Source: Clostridiaceae bacterium 14S0207 (GTDB lineage: Bacteria; Bacillota; Clostridia; Clostridiales; Clostridiaceae). Taken from it: DNA of 64,000 nt. This document shows positions 36,440-46,106 of this stretch, piece by piece. Below the pieces are notes generated by a model. The model was not told the origin of the DNA, ran no database searches, and saw nothing but the letters and a program-made list of their open reading frames with translations. Position 1 is the stretch's first letter. Every line of letters starts with the position of its first letter. The stretch lies in NCBI GenBank assembly GCA_003288255.1, contig CP026600.1, forward strand, positions 1,550,001-1,614,000. The letters are read 5' to 3'. A program made the translations under genes and the position numbers.

Positions 36440-37099
36440 ATGAACAACTTTGAAATTTGCTCAAATATACTAAGTGCAAAAATAATCTCTAATGTAAGTC
36501 CTGCCTTAAAAAAGGAACTTAACATTAAACACAATCATAAAAGTATTGGCATGATTACTGCCGAAATAGATTTACCTGCTTATACAGCATTAGACCAAGT
36601 TACTAAAATGGTAGATGTAGAGTTAGTGTATGCAAAATCTACCTATGGTGGACATACTAATGCCACAACAAAACTTGCAGGTGAATTTATAGGAATCTTA
36701 TCTGGTGGTACTACAGAAGATGTAAAAACTGCTTTAACCTTAGCCTCTAATTACATGAAGGATTCTTTATGTGGAGAAATTCAATTTGCAGATGAAGAAA
36801 ATTCTATTCCTTATTATGCTCACTGTATTCCTAGACCCGGTACTTATTTCAAAACTGCAACTAACATATCTGAAAACGAATCTATAGCATTTTTAATAGC
36901 TCCCCCACTTGAATCTATGTATGCTTTGGATTCAGTGCTAAAAAGTGCTGATGTAAAAATAAGAGTTTTATGGAAACCACCTACAGCAACTAACTTTGGT
37001 GGTGCCTTAATTAGCGGAAATGAGAGTAGTTGCACTACAGCCTGTAAATCCTTTAGTGAGGCTATTATAACCATAGCAAAAACTCCTATTGATATTTAG
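36440..37099 (+). CDS. eutL: EutL-type bacterial microcompartment shell protein, orphan
   Basis: 219 residues, the same length as E. coli EutL, behind TTAGGAGAT. It carries tandem circularly permuted BMC domains, with VELVYAKSTYGGHTNATTKL, AGEFIGILSGGTTEDVKTAL and VLWKPPTATNFGGALISGNE. EutL forms pseudohexameric trimers with a gated pore in the ethanolamine-utilisation shell. No other eut or BMC gene lies within the window: an ABC remnant is upstream, gdhA converges downstream. Twin palindromes upstream suggest specific regulation. Confidence 0.85.
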   Translation: MNNFEICSNILSAKIISNVSPALKKELNIKHNHKSIGMITAEIDLPAYTALDQVTKMVDVELVYAKSTYGGHTNATTKLAGEFIGILSGGTTEDVKTALTLASNYMKDSLCGEIQFADEENSIPYYAHCIPRPGTYFKTATNISENESIAFLIAPPLESMYALDSVLKSADVKIRVLWKPPTATNFGGALISGNESSCTTACKSFSEAIITIAKTPIDI

Positions 37100-37112
37100 A
37101 TTTTAATTAAAT

Positions 37113-37154
37113 AAAAAACGGATGTCTTTTAAAAATTAAAAGATATCCGTTTTT
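37113..37154. terminator. bidirectional terminator between eutL and gdhA
   Basis: AAAAACGGATGTCTTTT pairs with AAAAGATATCCGTTTTT over 17 bases with one mismatch; A- and T-runs serve both convergent genes. Confidence 0.8.
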
Positions 37155-37159
37155 ACTTA

Positions 37160-38527
37160 TTAATAAATTCCTTGAGAATACATTGCCTCTGCTACTTTTA
37201 AGAAACCAGCTATATTAGCTCCCGCTACTAGATTATATCCAAATCCATATTCTTTAGCAGCATTCATAGCATTTTTGTGAATATTAATCATTATTTCATG
37301 TAATTTTTCATCTACCTCTTCACTTCTCCAACTTAATCTCATACTATTTTGAGCCATTTCAAGTGCAGATACTGCAACACCACCAGCATTAGCTGCTTTG
37401 GCTGGACCAACTATTACCCCATTTTGCAAGAAATATTTTATTGCTTCGTTTGTACAAGGCATATTAGCACCTTCACAGATAAATTTAACACCATTTGCAA
37501 CTATTTGTTTAGCTTGTTCTAAATCAATGTCATTTTGAGTGGCACATGGCATAGCTATATCAACTTTAACACCCCAAGGCTTTTGTCCTACATGATATTC
37601 ACATCGGAACTTGTCTGCATAATCTTTTACTTTGCCCTTAGTAGAACTCCTTATTTCAAGTAAATAATTTATTTTTTCTTCAGTTATAACTCCATCTTTA
37701 TCATATATGTATCCATCTGATCCTGATAAAGTGACTACTTTTCCTCCAAGTTCAGCTACCTTTTTACATACTCCCCAAGCTACATTTCCATATCCTGATA
37801 CTGCTACTGTTTTACTTTTTATACCTTCTCCTTTAAGGTGTAACATTTCTTCGCAAAAATAAGTTACTCCAAATCCAGTAGCTTCCGGTCTTATTAAGCT
37901 TCCTCCATAAGATAAACCTTTTCCTGTTAAAACTCCATTTTGGAAAGCCCCTCTTAATCTTCTATAATATCCATATAAATATCCTATTTCTTTCGCACCT
38001 ACTCCTATATCTCCTGCAGGAACATCTACATCTGGCCCTATATGTTTATATAATTCCGCCATAAAACTTTCACAAAATCTTCTTATTTCTCCATCCGACT
38101 TACCTCTTGGATCAAAATCTGATCCTCCTTTTCCACCACCAATTGGAAGACCTGTTAAGGAATTTTTTAAAATTTGTTCAAATCCTAGAAATTTAATTAT
38201 TCCTAAATAAACCGATGGATGAAATCTTAATCCTCCCTTATATGGACCAATACATCCATTAAATTGCACTCTAAATCCTCTGTTTACTTGAACATTACCG
38301 TCATCATCTACCCATGGCACTTTGAACATAATTTGTCTTTCTGGTTCACAAAATCTCTCTAAAAGGTTTTCTTCAATGTATTCTGGATGTTTATCTAAAA
38401 CGGGCGCTAAGGTTGGTAAAACTTCTTCCACTGCTTGAATGAATTCAGTTTCTCCATGATTTCTTTTTTTTACTTTTTCTAAAACACTATTAATATACTC
38501 TATAGAATTTAATGTATTTTTTTTCAT
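37160..38527 (-). CDS. gdhA: glutamate dehydrogenase
   Basis: 455 residues, the length of hexameric bacterial enzymes. It interconverts glutamate with 2-oxoglutarate and ammonia. Visible are VQFNGCIGPYKGGLRFHPSV (substrate loop and catalytic Lys), LPIGGGKGGSDFDP, DVPAGDIGVGAKEIGYLYG and the Rossmann VAVSGYGNVAWG. Cofactor preference is not certain from sequence. In proteolytic clostridia it feeds glutamate fermentation and is abundant. It has a GGAGG site and follows an RpiR gene whose end carries a strong stem-loop. Confidence 0.95.
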   Translation of the reverse strand: MKKNTLNSIEYINSVLEKVKKRNHGETEFIQAVEEVLPTLAPVLDKHPEYIEENLLERFCEPERQIMFKVPWVDDDGNVQVNRGFRVQFNGCIGPYKGGLRFHPSVYLGIIKFLGFEQILKNSLTGLPIGGGKGGSDFDPRGKSDGEIRRFCESFMAELYKHIGPDVDVPAGDIGVGAKEIGYLYGYYRRLRGAFQNGVLTGKGLSYGGSLIRPEATGFGVTYFCEEMLHLKGEGIKSKTVAVSGYGNVAWGVCKKVAELGGKVVTLSGSDGYIYDKDGVITEEKINYLLEIRSSTKGKVKDYADKFRCEYHVGQKPWGVKVDIAMPCATQNDIDLEQAKQIVANGVKFICEGANMPCTNEAIKYFLQNGVIVGPAKAANAGGVAVSALEMAQNSMRLSWRSEEVDEKLHEIMINIHKNAMNAAKEYGFGYNLVAGANIAGFLKVAEAMYSQGIY

Positions 38528-38580
38528 ATTAAGAGCCTCCTATAAGATCCATTAAGTTAAAAAGATCTAAACGCATTAAA

Positions 38581-38600
38581 ATTTTATTAATTAATAAAAT
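38581..38600. repeat. perfect 20-bp palindrome upstream of gdhA
   Basis: ATTTTATTAATTAATAAAAT is fully self-complementary, abuts the stem-loop at 38597-38631 and lies 54-73 bases before the gdhA start. It could be an operator or part of the termination structure. Confidence 0.45.
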
Positions 38601-38631
38601 TAGAATAGTATAAAATATACTATTCTAATTT
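38597..38631 (-). terminator. stem-loop overlapping the end of the RpiR gene
   Basis: Perfect 16-bp stem AAATTAGAATAGTATA / TATACTATTCTAATTT with a three-base loop; it includes the last codons and stop of the RpiR-family gene and probably separates it from gdhA. Confidence 0.6.
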
Positions 38632-39495
38632 ATTTTCTTTATGAGAATATACTCCATACTCTTGCCAAATATCTTCTAATTTAGAAAAAGTATTAGAAAT
38701 GGTTTCTTTTTCTCTTAAGCCCACTGCTATAATTAAGGCATTTATTACACTAAGTGGTGCAACAAGAGAATCAACAAAAGAAGCCATATTACTTTGAGCT
38801 ATTAAAGTTAAATCTGCTTTAGCTGCTAATGGTGATAATAAACTATCTGTAATTGCTACAACTTTAGCATTTCTACTTTGAGCAAAACTTAGAGCTTCTA
38901 TAGTTCTAGTAGCATATCTTGGAAATCCTATTCCTATGACTAAATCATCTTCTGAAATATTTAAAATTTGCTCAAAAATATCACTTACACCATAGTTAAC
39001 AACTTTTACGTTATCTAATATTATATTTAAATAAAAACCTAAAAATTCTGCAAGTGCACTTGAACTTCTTAAACCTATAATATATATTTTTTTAGCTTGA
39101 AATAAAGATTCTACAACTGTATCAAAGGTTCTATGATTGATTTTTTCTAATGTAGCTCTAATATTTTCCATATCAGATTTTAAAACACCCTTTAATGCAT
39201 TTTCTTGAGTTATATAATCATTAGATAACTCAATTCTCTGTACAGTAGTTAGTTTGTTTTTAATCATTTCCTGTAACGCTTTTTGCAGTTTAGGATATCC
39301 ACTAAATCCTAATTCATTTGCAAATCTAACTACAGTGGACTCACTTACCCCAACACTAATCCCAAGTTTAGCTGCAGTCATAAATGCTGCTTTATCATAG
39401 TGCTTTAATATGTACTCCGCAATTAACTTTTGCCCCTTACTTAGTCTTGGGAATTTAATTTGAATAATCCTCATTAAATCCTTATTTTCTTCCAT
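38620..39495 (-). CDS. MurR/RpiR-family transcriptional regulator
   Basis: 291 residues. An N-terminal helix-turn-helix (about 8-80, ISVGVSESTVVRFANELGFS) is joined to a C-terminal SIS domain (about 125-260, KIYIIGLRSSSALAEFLGFY, VVAITDSLLSPLAAKADLTL). SIS domains bind phosphosugars, so a sugar-phosphate effector is expected. It lies upstream of gdhA on the same strand, but the stem-loop between them argues for separate control. Targets unknown. Confidence 0.88.
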   Translation of the reverse strand: MEENKDLMRIIQIKFPRLSKGQKLIAEYILKHYDKAAFMTAAKLGISVGVSESTVVRFANELGFSGYPKLQKALQEMIKNKLTTVQRIELSNDYITQENALKGVLKSDMENIRATLEKINHRTFDTVVESLFQAKKIYIIGLRSSSALAEFLGFYLNIILDNVKVVNYGVSDIFEQILNISEDDLVIGIGFPRYATRTIEALSFAQSRNAKVVAITDSLLSPLAAKADLTLIAQSNMASFVDSLVAPLSVINALIIAVGLREKETISNTFSKLEDIWQEYGVYSHKENKLE

Positions 39496-39605
39496 GTATA
39501 CTACCCCTTCATAAATTTTCGCAATAAATATTTCATTTTTAAAATTTACGAAATATTAATTTCATTTTAACATTAATTGCATTTGTTATCAATATAAAAT
39601 TCATA

Positions 39606-40151
39606 TTACTTTTTTTCTATTACCAATAGCTTCGGTGCAAAATCACTTCTATTTATAAAATCATGCATTACAACTGCGTATAAAGATTTATCCAATGACT
39701 CTAAATACGGAACTAATACTTGTTGTTCCTTTTTACCTTGTTCATGTCCAATGTATAAACAAAGCGTTATAATTCCTCCTGATTTTAGTAGAGTAATAGC
39801 TTCTTTTAAACTATTAAAACTACTCTCTGGCAAAGTAGTAATATCTTTATTTCCTCCTGGCAAAAATCCTAAATTATACATAAAGCAATCTATTTCTTTT
39901 TCTTTTATGTTTTCTTTTAAATTTTCATGAGAGGTATTTATTAAGCATACGTTTTTAACATTTTTATTTTTATAATTTTCAATAGCTTCTTTTTGAATAT
40001 CAAAGGCATATACTCTATCAAAATTTTCTGATAGGAAATCTGTATCATGTCCATTTCCTAAAGTACAATCTACTGCCACATTAAATTCACCTACATATTT
40101 TTTTATAATATCTTGAGCAAGCAAACTTATATCTTTTGCATATTTAAACAT
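39606..40151 (-). CDS. class I SAM-dependent methyltransferase (rRNA methylase-like, YtqB type)
   Basis: 181 residues behind AAAGGGGAT. SAM-binding motif VAVDCTLGNGHDTDFL (near 27), acidic motif VYAFDIQKEAIENY, and the family-typical CFMYNLGFLPGGNKDITTLP, with LCLYIGHEQGKKEQ near the C-terminus. It matches the small putative rRNA methylase family (YtqB-like). The substrate is unproven. It follows the pseudouridine synthase locus by 15 bases, consistent with a translation-related unit. Confidence 0.8.
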   Translation of the reverse strand: MFKYAKDISLLAQDIIKKYVGEFNVAVDCTLGNGHDTDFLSENFDRVYAFDIQKEAIENYKNKNVKNVCLINTSHENLKENIKEKEIDCFMYNLGFLPGGNKDITTLPESSFNSLKEAITLLKSGGIITLCLYIGHEQGKKEQQVLVPYLESLDKSLYAVVMHDFINRSDFAPKLLVIEKK

Positions 40152-40166
40152 AATTTATCCCCTTTG

Positions 40167-40876
40167 CTATAAACTTTTTAAATAATCAATTTCATTTTTT
40201 TCTAGATACCTCCAAGTACCTTCTTTCAAATTTCCTAATTTAATTTTACCTATTGAAATACGTTTTAACTCTACCACAGGGTGATTTATTTTATCACACA
40301 TTTTTCTTATTTGTCTGTTTTTGCCTTCATGTATTTTTATTTCTACTATAGCATGTGTATGTTCCGATTTTATGATTTTAAATTCACTTTTAGCGGTTAT
40401 ATATCCACCTATATCTACTCCATTTTTAAAATGCTCTATTTCTCTTTTACTAGGAACTCCTTTTATTTTTGCTATATATGTTTTACTTTTTTCTGTTCTA
40501 GGATGAATTATTTTATTAAAAACCTCTCCATCATTGGTAAGAAGTAATAATCCTGAAGTCATAAAATCTAATCTTCCTATGGGATAAATTCTTTCCTCTA
40601 CATTTATTAAATCTAAAACTGTTTTTCTATCTTTTTCATCTTTTACTGTAGTAACATACTTAATAGGTTTATTTAAAGCTATATATATTTTTTTTCTTCT
40701 CTAAAAATTCTTTTCCCTTGAAATTCTACTACATCCTTTTCTCCATTAATTTTTTCACCTAAAGTATTTACTACTTTACCATTTACTTTTACTTTTCCCT
40801 CTATAATAAATTCCTCACATTTTCTTCGTGATGCAACTCCACAAGAAGCCATATACTTTTGTAATCTTTCTTCCAT
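40167..40876 (-). pseudogene. RsuA/RluB-family pseudouridine synthase with poly-A frameshift
   Basis: From ATG 40876 the frame encodes an S4 RNA-binding domain (MEERLQKYMASCGVASRRKC, VKVNGKVVNTLGEK) and then stops after REEKKYI. The rest continues in the adjacent frame: ALNKPIKYVTTVKDEKDR, the catalytic block YPIGRLDFMTSGLLLLTNDG and EGKNRQIRKMCDKINHPV, to 40167. The break is an A8 run on the coding strand (near 40688-40695); nine A would restore one frame of about 236 residues. It could be a true lesion, transcript slippage on the A-run, or a sequencing artefact. Confidence 0.8.
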
Positions 40877-40946
40877 ACTATAATCACCTATTCATTAAAC
40901 TTTTTAAACCTAAAATATATAATACACTATATATTACACTAAAATC

Positions 40947-40980
40947 AAAAAAACATGAAGAATTTTCTTCATGTTTTTTA
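40947..40980 (-). terminator. intrinsic terminator after spoVS
   Basis: AAAAAACATGAAG / CTTCATGTTTTTT perfect stem just beyond the spoVS stop at 40991. Confidence 0.8.
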
Positions 40981-40990
40981 GTAGCTTTTT

Positions 40991-41251
40991 CTATTTAGCT
41001 TGCACTATAAATTTAATAGCAGTTCTTTCTTCGCCATTAATCTCGATGTCAGTAAACGCAGGTACACAAACTAGATCCATTCCACTTGGTGCTACAAAAC
41101 CTCTTGCAATAGCTATAGCTTTAACTGCTTGATTAATTGCTCCTGCCCCTATAGCTTGTATTTCTGCAATTTTATTTTCCCTTACAACTCCTGCTAAAGC
41201 ACCTGCTACAGAATTAGGATTTGATTTTGCTGAAACTTTTAATACTTCCAT
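40991..41251 (-). CDS. spoVS: stage V sporulation protein S
   Basis: 86 residues, CAGGAGG upstream. It is the highly conserved SpoVS: MEVLKVSAKSNPNSVAGALA, IQAIGAGAINQAVKAIAIAR and DIEINGEERTAIKFIVQA. This small Alba-like protein influences spore coat assembly, core dehydration and septation in Bacillus. It stands between its own terminator and that of rny, so it is probably a single-gene transcript; in Bacillus it is also found close to ymdA/rny. Confidence 0.95.
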   Translation of the reverse strand: MEVLKVSAKSNPNSVAGALAGVVRENKIAEIQAIGAGAINQAVKAIAIARGFVAPSGMDLVCVPAFTDIEINGEERTAIKFIVQAK

Positions 41252-41322
41252 AGTATACCTCCTGATAATATTGTATATAAAATATACATTAGTATATACT
41301 TTTATATACTTCTACAAATAAC

Positions 41323-41377
41323 AAAAAAATCCTTTAAATATAAGTCTTTTTAACTCGTATTTAAAAGGATTTTTTTA
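41323..41377 (-). terminator. intrinsic terminator after rny
   Basis: AAAAAAATCCTTTAAATA pairs with TATTTAAAAGGATTTTTTT, about 29 bases past the rny stop. Confidence 0.75.
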
Positions 41378-41405
41378 AACTTCAAAATTTATTCACAATT
41401 TTAAA

Positions 41406-42962
41406 TTATTTTGCATATTCTATTGCTCTTGTTTCTCTAATAACATTCACCTTGATTTGTCCAGGATATTCTAATTCATTTTCAATCCTCTTGATAATGT
41501 TTCTAGCCATTTCTATGGCAGAAGCATCATCGATTTCCTCTGGTCTTACCATTATTCTTATTTCTCTTCCAGCCTGAATTGCAAAACATTTATCAACTCC
41601 ATCATATGATGTAGCTATTTCTTCTAATTTTTCAAGACGTTTAATATAAGCTTCCAAAGTCTCTCTTCTTGCACCAGGTCTAGCTGCAGAAATCGCATCT
41701 GCTGCTTGAACTAATATAGCTTCTACTGATTGAGTTTCTATATCACCATGATGAGCTCCTATAGCATTAACTACTACTGATGATTCATGATACTTCTTAG
41801 CAATTTCAGAACCTATTAGTGCGTGTGGACCTTCAATTTCATGATCTACAGCTTTTCCTATATCATGCAAAAGACCTACTCTTTTTGCAATAGCAGGATC
41901 TAATCCTAGCTCTGATGCCATAATACCACATAAGTAAGATACTTCTATAGAATGTTTTAAAACATTTTGACCATAACTTGTTCTATATTTTAATCTTCCT
42001 AATAATCTTATAAGTTCTGAATGAAGACCATGAACACCTGTTTCAAATGTTGATTGTTCTCCTTCTTCTCTTATAATATTCTCAACTTCTTTTTTAGCTT
42101 TTTCAACCATTTCTTCTATTCTAGCTGGATGAATACGTCCATCTATAATTAGTTTTTCTAATGCAATTTTAGCAACTTCTCTTCTTATAGGATCAAATCC
42201 AGAAATTATTACTGCTTCTGGGGTATCATCTATTATTAGATCTATACCTGTTAAGGTTTCCAGAGTCCTAATATTTCTTCCTTCTCTTCCTATAATTCTT
42301 CCCTTCATTTCGTCATTTGGAAGTGGTACTACATTTACAGTTGATTCTGCAACATGATCTGCAGCACATCTTTGAATAGCACAGGTGATAATTTCTCTCG
42401 CTTTTTTATCAGCCTCTTCTTTCGCTTTTGTTTCTACTTCTTTAATCATCATTGCTGAATCATGAGTTATTTCTTTCTTAACTTCATCTAAAAGGATATT
42501 TTTAGCTTCTTCAGAAGTTAAGTTAGATATTTTTTCTAACTCATTTCTTTGTTCATCGTAAGTTTTTCTTATCTCTGACTCCAACACTTCTACTTCTTGT
42601 TGTTTACTATTAAGAACTTCTTCTTTCTTTTCTAAGGCTTCACTTTTCTTGTCTAATATTTCTTCTCTTTGAATATTTCTTCTTTCTAGCCTTTGGATTT
42701 CATTTCTTCTTTCTCTTGATTCTTTTTCAAGATCTGAACGAAGTTTATGCACTTCCTCTTTTGCTTCTAATAGTGCTTCTTTTTTGATTGACTCTGCATT
42801 TTTTTGTGCTTCTTCAATTACTCTTTTAGCTTCTTCCTCAGCTTTTGCAATATTAGCTTGAGATATATTTTTTCTAGTATATATCAAAACAAATATACCT
42901 AAAAGCACAACGGCAATTACTGCAAACACAACTGTAACAATTAAAATTGTTGAGCCCTCCAT
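41406..42962 (-). CDS. rny: ribonuclease Y
   Basis: 518 residues from ATG 42962 behind AAAGGAGGTG. One N-terminal membrane helix ([20 protein letters not shown]) is followed by a long coiled coil (about 25-195). A KH domain comes next ([20 protein letters not shown]), then an HD phosphohydrolase domain ([20 protein letters not shown]). RNase Y is the membrane-bound endoribonuclease that starts decay of many mRNAs in Firmicutes. Its genomic pairing with spoVS matches Bacillus. Confidence 0.96.
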   Translation of the reverse strand: MEGSTILIVTVVFAVIAVVLLGIFVLIYTRKNISQANIAKAEEEAKRVIEEAQKNAESIKKEALLEAKEEVHKLRSDLEKESRERRNEIQRLERRNIQREEILDKKSEALEKKEEVLNSKQQEVEVLESEIRKTYDEQRNELEKISNLTSEEAKNILLDEVKKEITHDSAMMIKEVETKAKEEADKKAREIITCAIQRCAADHVAESTVNVVPLPNDEMKGRIIGREGRNIRTLETLTGIDLIIDDTPEAVIISGFDPIRREVAKIALEKLIIDGRIHPARIEEMVEKAKKEVENIIREEGEQSTFETGVHGLHSELIRLLGRLKYRTSYGQNVLKHSIEVSYLCGIMASELGLDPAIAKRVGLLHDIGKAVDHEIEGPHALIGSEIAKKYHESSVVVNAIGAHHGDIETQSVEAILVQAADAISAARPGARRETLEAYIKRLEKLEEIATSYDGVDKCFAIQAGREIRIMVRPEEIDDASAIEMARNIIKRIENELEYPGQIKVNVIRETRAIEYAK

Positions 42963-43391
42963 AAACAACACCTCCTTTTTGTCCATATAATAGCAATTAA
43001 CTTTAAAAGCTAGAAAAGGTGTTATATTTAAAAAATTGGCAGCAAATTGAATATACTAAACCAGCATTTGTATTTATTGTATATTACTTTTTAAATTGTG
43101 TCAAGCAATTAGAAATATCCCCTTTTTTCTTTTCTTATATCAAATTTAAGCTATTTTTCTTTAATTTTTATTATAAACTACATTCTTTATTATTAACTAT
43201 TTTAAATTTTCTAAACGCAATTATAACTGTTTTCTATAATAATATCTTAAACATTATCTTATTATTAATTTAGTCTTAAATAAGATATAAAATCTGTTGC
43301 TTGATTAATACTCTATAATTAATATTTCAATATTTTTTACAATAAGTGATTTAATTTTTAAAAATTTATTAATTCTATGAAATTAGAAAAT
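42963..43391. other. 430-base intergenic region
   Basis: AT-rich spacer upstream of rny, presumably holding its promoter. No supported gene, RNA or repeat was seen before the plc terminator. Confidence 0.5.
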
Positions 43392-43437
43392 AAAAATACA
43401 AATAAAAATTATATTATAACTTTTATTTGTATTTTTT
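43392..43437 (-). terminator. intrinsic terminator after plc
   Basis: AAAAATACAAATAAAA / TTTTATTTGTATTTTT stem with a T-run, just beyond the plc stop at 43460. Confidence 0.75.
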
Positions 43438-43459
43438 AACTATATTTTTTTATTTATAT

Positions 43460-44655
43460 CTATTTTATATAATGTGTAGTATTTCCTTTGATCCATTCAT
43501 TAATATTTTTTTCACACTGTATATTTCCATCTATTATTACCTTAACATATTCTGGTTTCCACTCATCTTCTATAGATGCAAGTTTTGATTTCTTTATCCA
43601 CATTTTTGATATTTCATTATATTTAATTTTATTATCTTTAAATTTTAATATATAAGTATCTTCTTGATTTTTTTCAAAATCATTTCCTGGATTATCTAAC
43701 TTCCATTCATGTTGTTTACCATCTTTTGTTTCAATACCAAAAGAAATATAATTATCAGTACCCGCATTTTGTTCATTAGCAGTTTTTATAACTACCATTA
43801 ATTCATTAGTTTCATGATTTTTATATGGCAATAGGTTTTTTGATATATCATAAAGAAATCTATATATATATCCTGCTGTACCTTTTTGAGCATTTCCTAC
43901 AGCATGTATAGCTGAATATTCCCAGTCATTCCAATTGTGATTCATTGTTGAGTGTGTATAATATAAACTTTTGGCTTGTTTTGCCCAATAAGTTGAATAC
44001 TGTTTTGACCAATTATCAAAATCATCATTAATTAATATATCAGAATAAAATGTTTCATTAGTTTTATATCCTGTTGAATACAATTTATAATTATCTTTTC
44101 TTTGCTCTACATAAGTTTCATATTTTACATGTCCTGGACTATCTGCAGCCGTTACATTTGCTGCATGATATGGTGTATTTAAATCTCCAAAATAATGCAT
44201 AGCTTGTCCTAAATACCATGTTGCTTTTTCATAATCACCCTTAGCCCACTCATTTTTAGCTATTGCTGTAAATTTTCTAACTTGTGATTCCGCTGTTTCT
44301 GGAACTGCATATGCAAGATACCATTTATTATCTTTAGAAAAATTATGATTAGTATCAGGATCCCAAAAATGATCTTGATATAACTTATAAGCATTTGGAT
44401 CATAATCTGGATAAGTAGAGCCTAATTGAAATTTGTGTAAATTATTTTTAAGAACTTTAAAATTTTGTTTTATAACCTCTGGTTCCTTATCACTGAAATC
44501 CTTTTCCAACATTTCAACAGCTTGTGTAACTATTACAGAATGAGTCCCTGTTCCATCTTTTTTTCCATCCCATGCATATACCTTGCTTGTGGAACTTATA
44601 CATATTAATCCTGTTATTAAAACATACCCTAAATTTTTTAAAATATTTTTATTCA
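43460..44655 (-). CDS. plc: zinc-dependent phospholipase C (alpha-toxin type)
   Basis: 398 residues from ATG 44655 behind GGAGGG. The signal peptide (1-28) ends YA before Trp29, which becomes the first mature residue, a zinc ligand in this family. Other ligands are visible: His in GTGTHS (mature 11), Asp in STYPDYDP, His in YQDHFWD, His in QAMHYFGDLNTPYHAANV and His/Glu in PGHVKYETYVEQ. The C-terminal 120 residues form a PLAT/C2-like membrane-binding domain (LMVVIKTANEQNAGTDNYIS). It is a secreted lecithinase and haemolysin homologous to C. perfringens alpha-toxin and the C. novyi/haemolyticum enzyme. Toxicity depends on lineage and is not readable here. Confidence 0.95.
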
Positions 44656-44835
44656 TAGTATTACCCTCCTTATTACCTTTATATGTAGTATATTCCTTTT
44701 TCAAAAAAAGTACAACTATTTTTTAATATTTTTATTAATTAAATTATAATTTATATTTAAGTTATGATATTTAGCAAAAATTTAACTTATTATTCACCTA
44801 AGGTTAAACTTTTTAAAACTTTATTTTTTATAAAA

Positions 44836-44874
44836 AAAATGCTATACATCTATTATTAGATGTATAGCATTTTA
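44836..44874 (-). terminator. intrinsic terminator after recA
   Basis: AAAATGCTATACATCTA / TAGATGTATAGCATTTT stem adjoining the recA stop at 44881. Confidence 0.8.
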
Positions 44875-44880
44875 TAAAAT

Positions 44881-45930
44881 TTACTTGTCTACTTCTTTTT
44901 TCTTTGCAACCACTTTATTTACTTCCTTTAATTCTTCCATTAGTGGCAATTCAAATTTAGCTCTAATTTTATTTTCTATTTCTAAGGCTACCTTAGGATT
45001 ATCAAATAAATATTGTTTAGAATTTTCTCTTCCTTGGCCTAATCTAATATCTCCATAAGAGAACCATGCTCCACTTTTTTGTACAATTCCATTATCTACA
45101 CCTGAATCTAATATATTACCTTCTCTAGATATACCTTTTCCATACATTATATCAAATTCTGCTTGTTTAAATGGAGGTGCTACCTTGTTCTTAACTATTT
45201 TAACTCTTGTTCTATTACCTAAGAACTCATCACCTTGTTTTATTGTATCTATTTTTCTAACATCCATTCTAACAGATGAATAAAATTTTAATGCCCTTCC
45301 TCCAGGTGTAGTTTCTGGATTACCAAACATTATACCAACCTTTTCTCTTAATTGGTTTATAAATATAGTAACACAATTAGACTTATTAATAGCTCCTGCA
45401 AGTTTTCTTAATGCTTGTGACATAAGTCTTGCTTGGAGCCCTACATGAGCATCTCCCATTTCACCTTCAATTTCAGCCTTTGGAACTAAAGCTGCAACCG
45501 AATCAACAACTATAACATCAATGGCTCCTGAACGCACTAAGGCTTCAGCTATTTCTAAACCTTGTTCCCCTGTATCTGGTTGAGATACAATTAAATTTTC
45601 TGTATCTACACCTAAAGATCTAGCATATATAGGATCAAGTGCATGTTCTGCATCTATAAATGCAGCCACTCCACCTTTTTTTTGTGTTTCAGCTACTATG
45701 TGTAATGCTACAGTAGTTTTACCTGATGACTCTGGTCCATATATTTCTATTATTCTACCTCTTGGTACTCCACCTACTCCTAAAGCAATATCTAAACTTA
45801 GACTTCCTGTTGAAACAACATCTATATTTAATTCTGTCTTTTCTCCTAATTTCATTACTGAACCTTTACCAAATTGTTTCTCAATTTGAGACATAGCTGC
45901 TTCTAACGCTTTTATTTTTTCGTTTTCCAT
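44881..45930 (-). CDS. recA: recombinase RecA
   Basis: 349 residues from ATG 45930 behind AGGGAGA; a longer frame to 45981 would run through the LexA box and is rejected. Walker [14 protein letters not shown], Walker [13 protein letters not shown], loop L2 [20 protein letters not shown]. RecA drives homologous recombination and LexA self-cleavage. SOS control is indicated by the box at 45967-45980. Confidence 0.97.
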   Translation of the reverse strand: MENEKIKALEAAMSQIEKQFGKGSVMKLGEKTELNIDVVSTGSLSLDIALGVGGVPRGRIIEIYGPESSGKTTVALHIVAETQKKGGVAAFIDAEHALDPIYARSLGVDTENLIVSQPDTGEQGLEIAEALVRSGAIDVIVVDSVAALVPKAEIEGEMGDAHVGLQARLMSQALRKLAGAINKSNCVTIFINQLREKVGIMFGNPETTPGGRALKFYSSVRMDVRKIDTIKQGDEFLGNRTRVKIVKNKVAPPFKQAEFDIMYGKGISREGNILDSGVDNGIVQKSGAWFSYGDIRLGQGRENSKQYLFDNPKVALEIENKIRAKFELPLMEELKEVNKVVAKKKEVDK

Positions 45931-45966
45931 ATTTCTCCCTTTAGGGTTCACCATCCTCTCATTTCT

Positions 45967-45980
45967 CGAACATTTGTTCA
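45967..45980. promoter_or_regulatory. LexA (SOS) box of recA
   Basis: CGAACATTTGTTCA contains GAAC-N4-GTTC, the Gram-positive SOS box form, 37 bases upstream of the recA start. Confidence 0.8.
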
Positions 45981-46028
45981 ATAATTATATTATATATTAT
46001 TTATCAACTATAGTCAATAAATATAATT

Positions 46029-46063
46029 AAAAGTCCCTACATATTTAAAGTAGGAACTTTTTT
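46029..46063 (-). terminator. terminator after pgsA
   Basis: AAAAGTCCCTAC / GTAGGAACTTTT stem (one mismatch) between pgsA and the recA promoter region. Confidence 0.65.
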
Positions 46064-46106
46064 AGTCTTTTTACTTATTATTACCAAACAATCTATTTTT
46101 AAACAA

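Noticed and set aside
36440..38527. A eutL-gdhA functional operon
   Set aside because: The genes converge and are separated by a strong bidirectional terminator.
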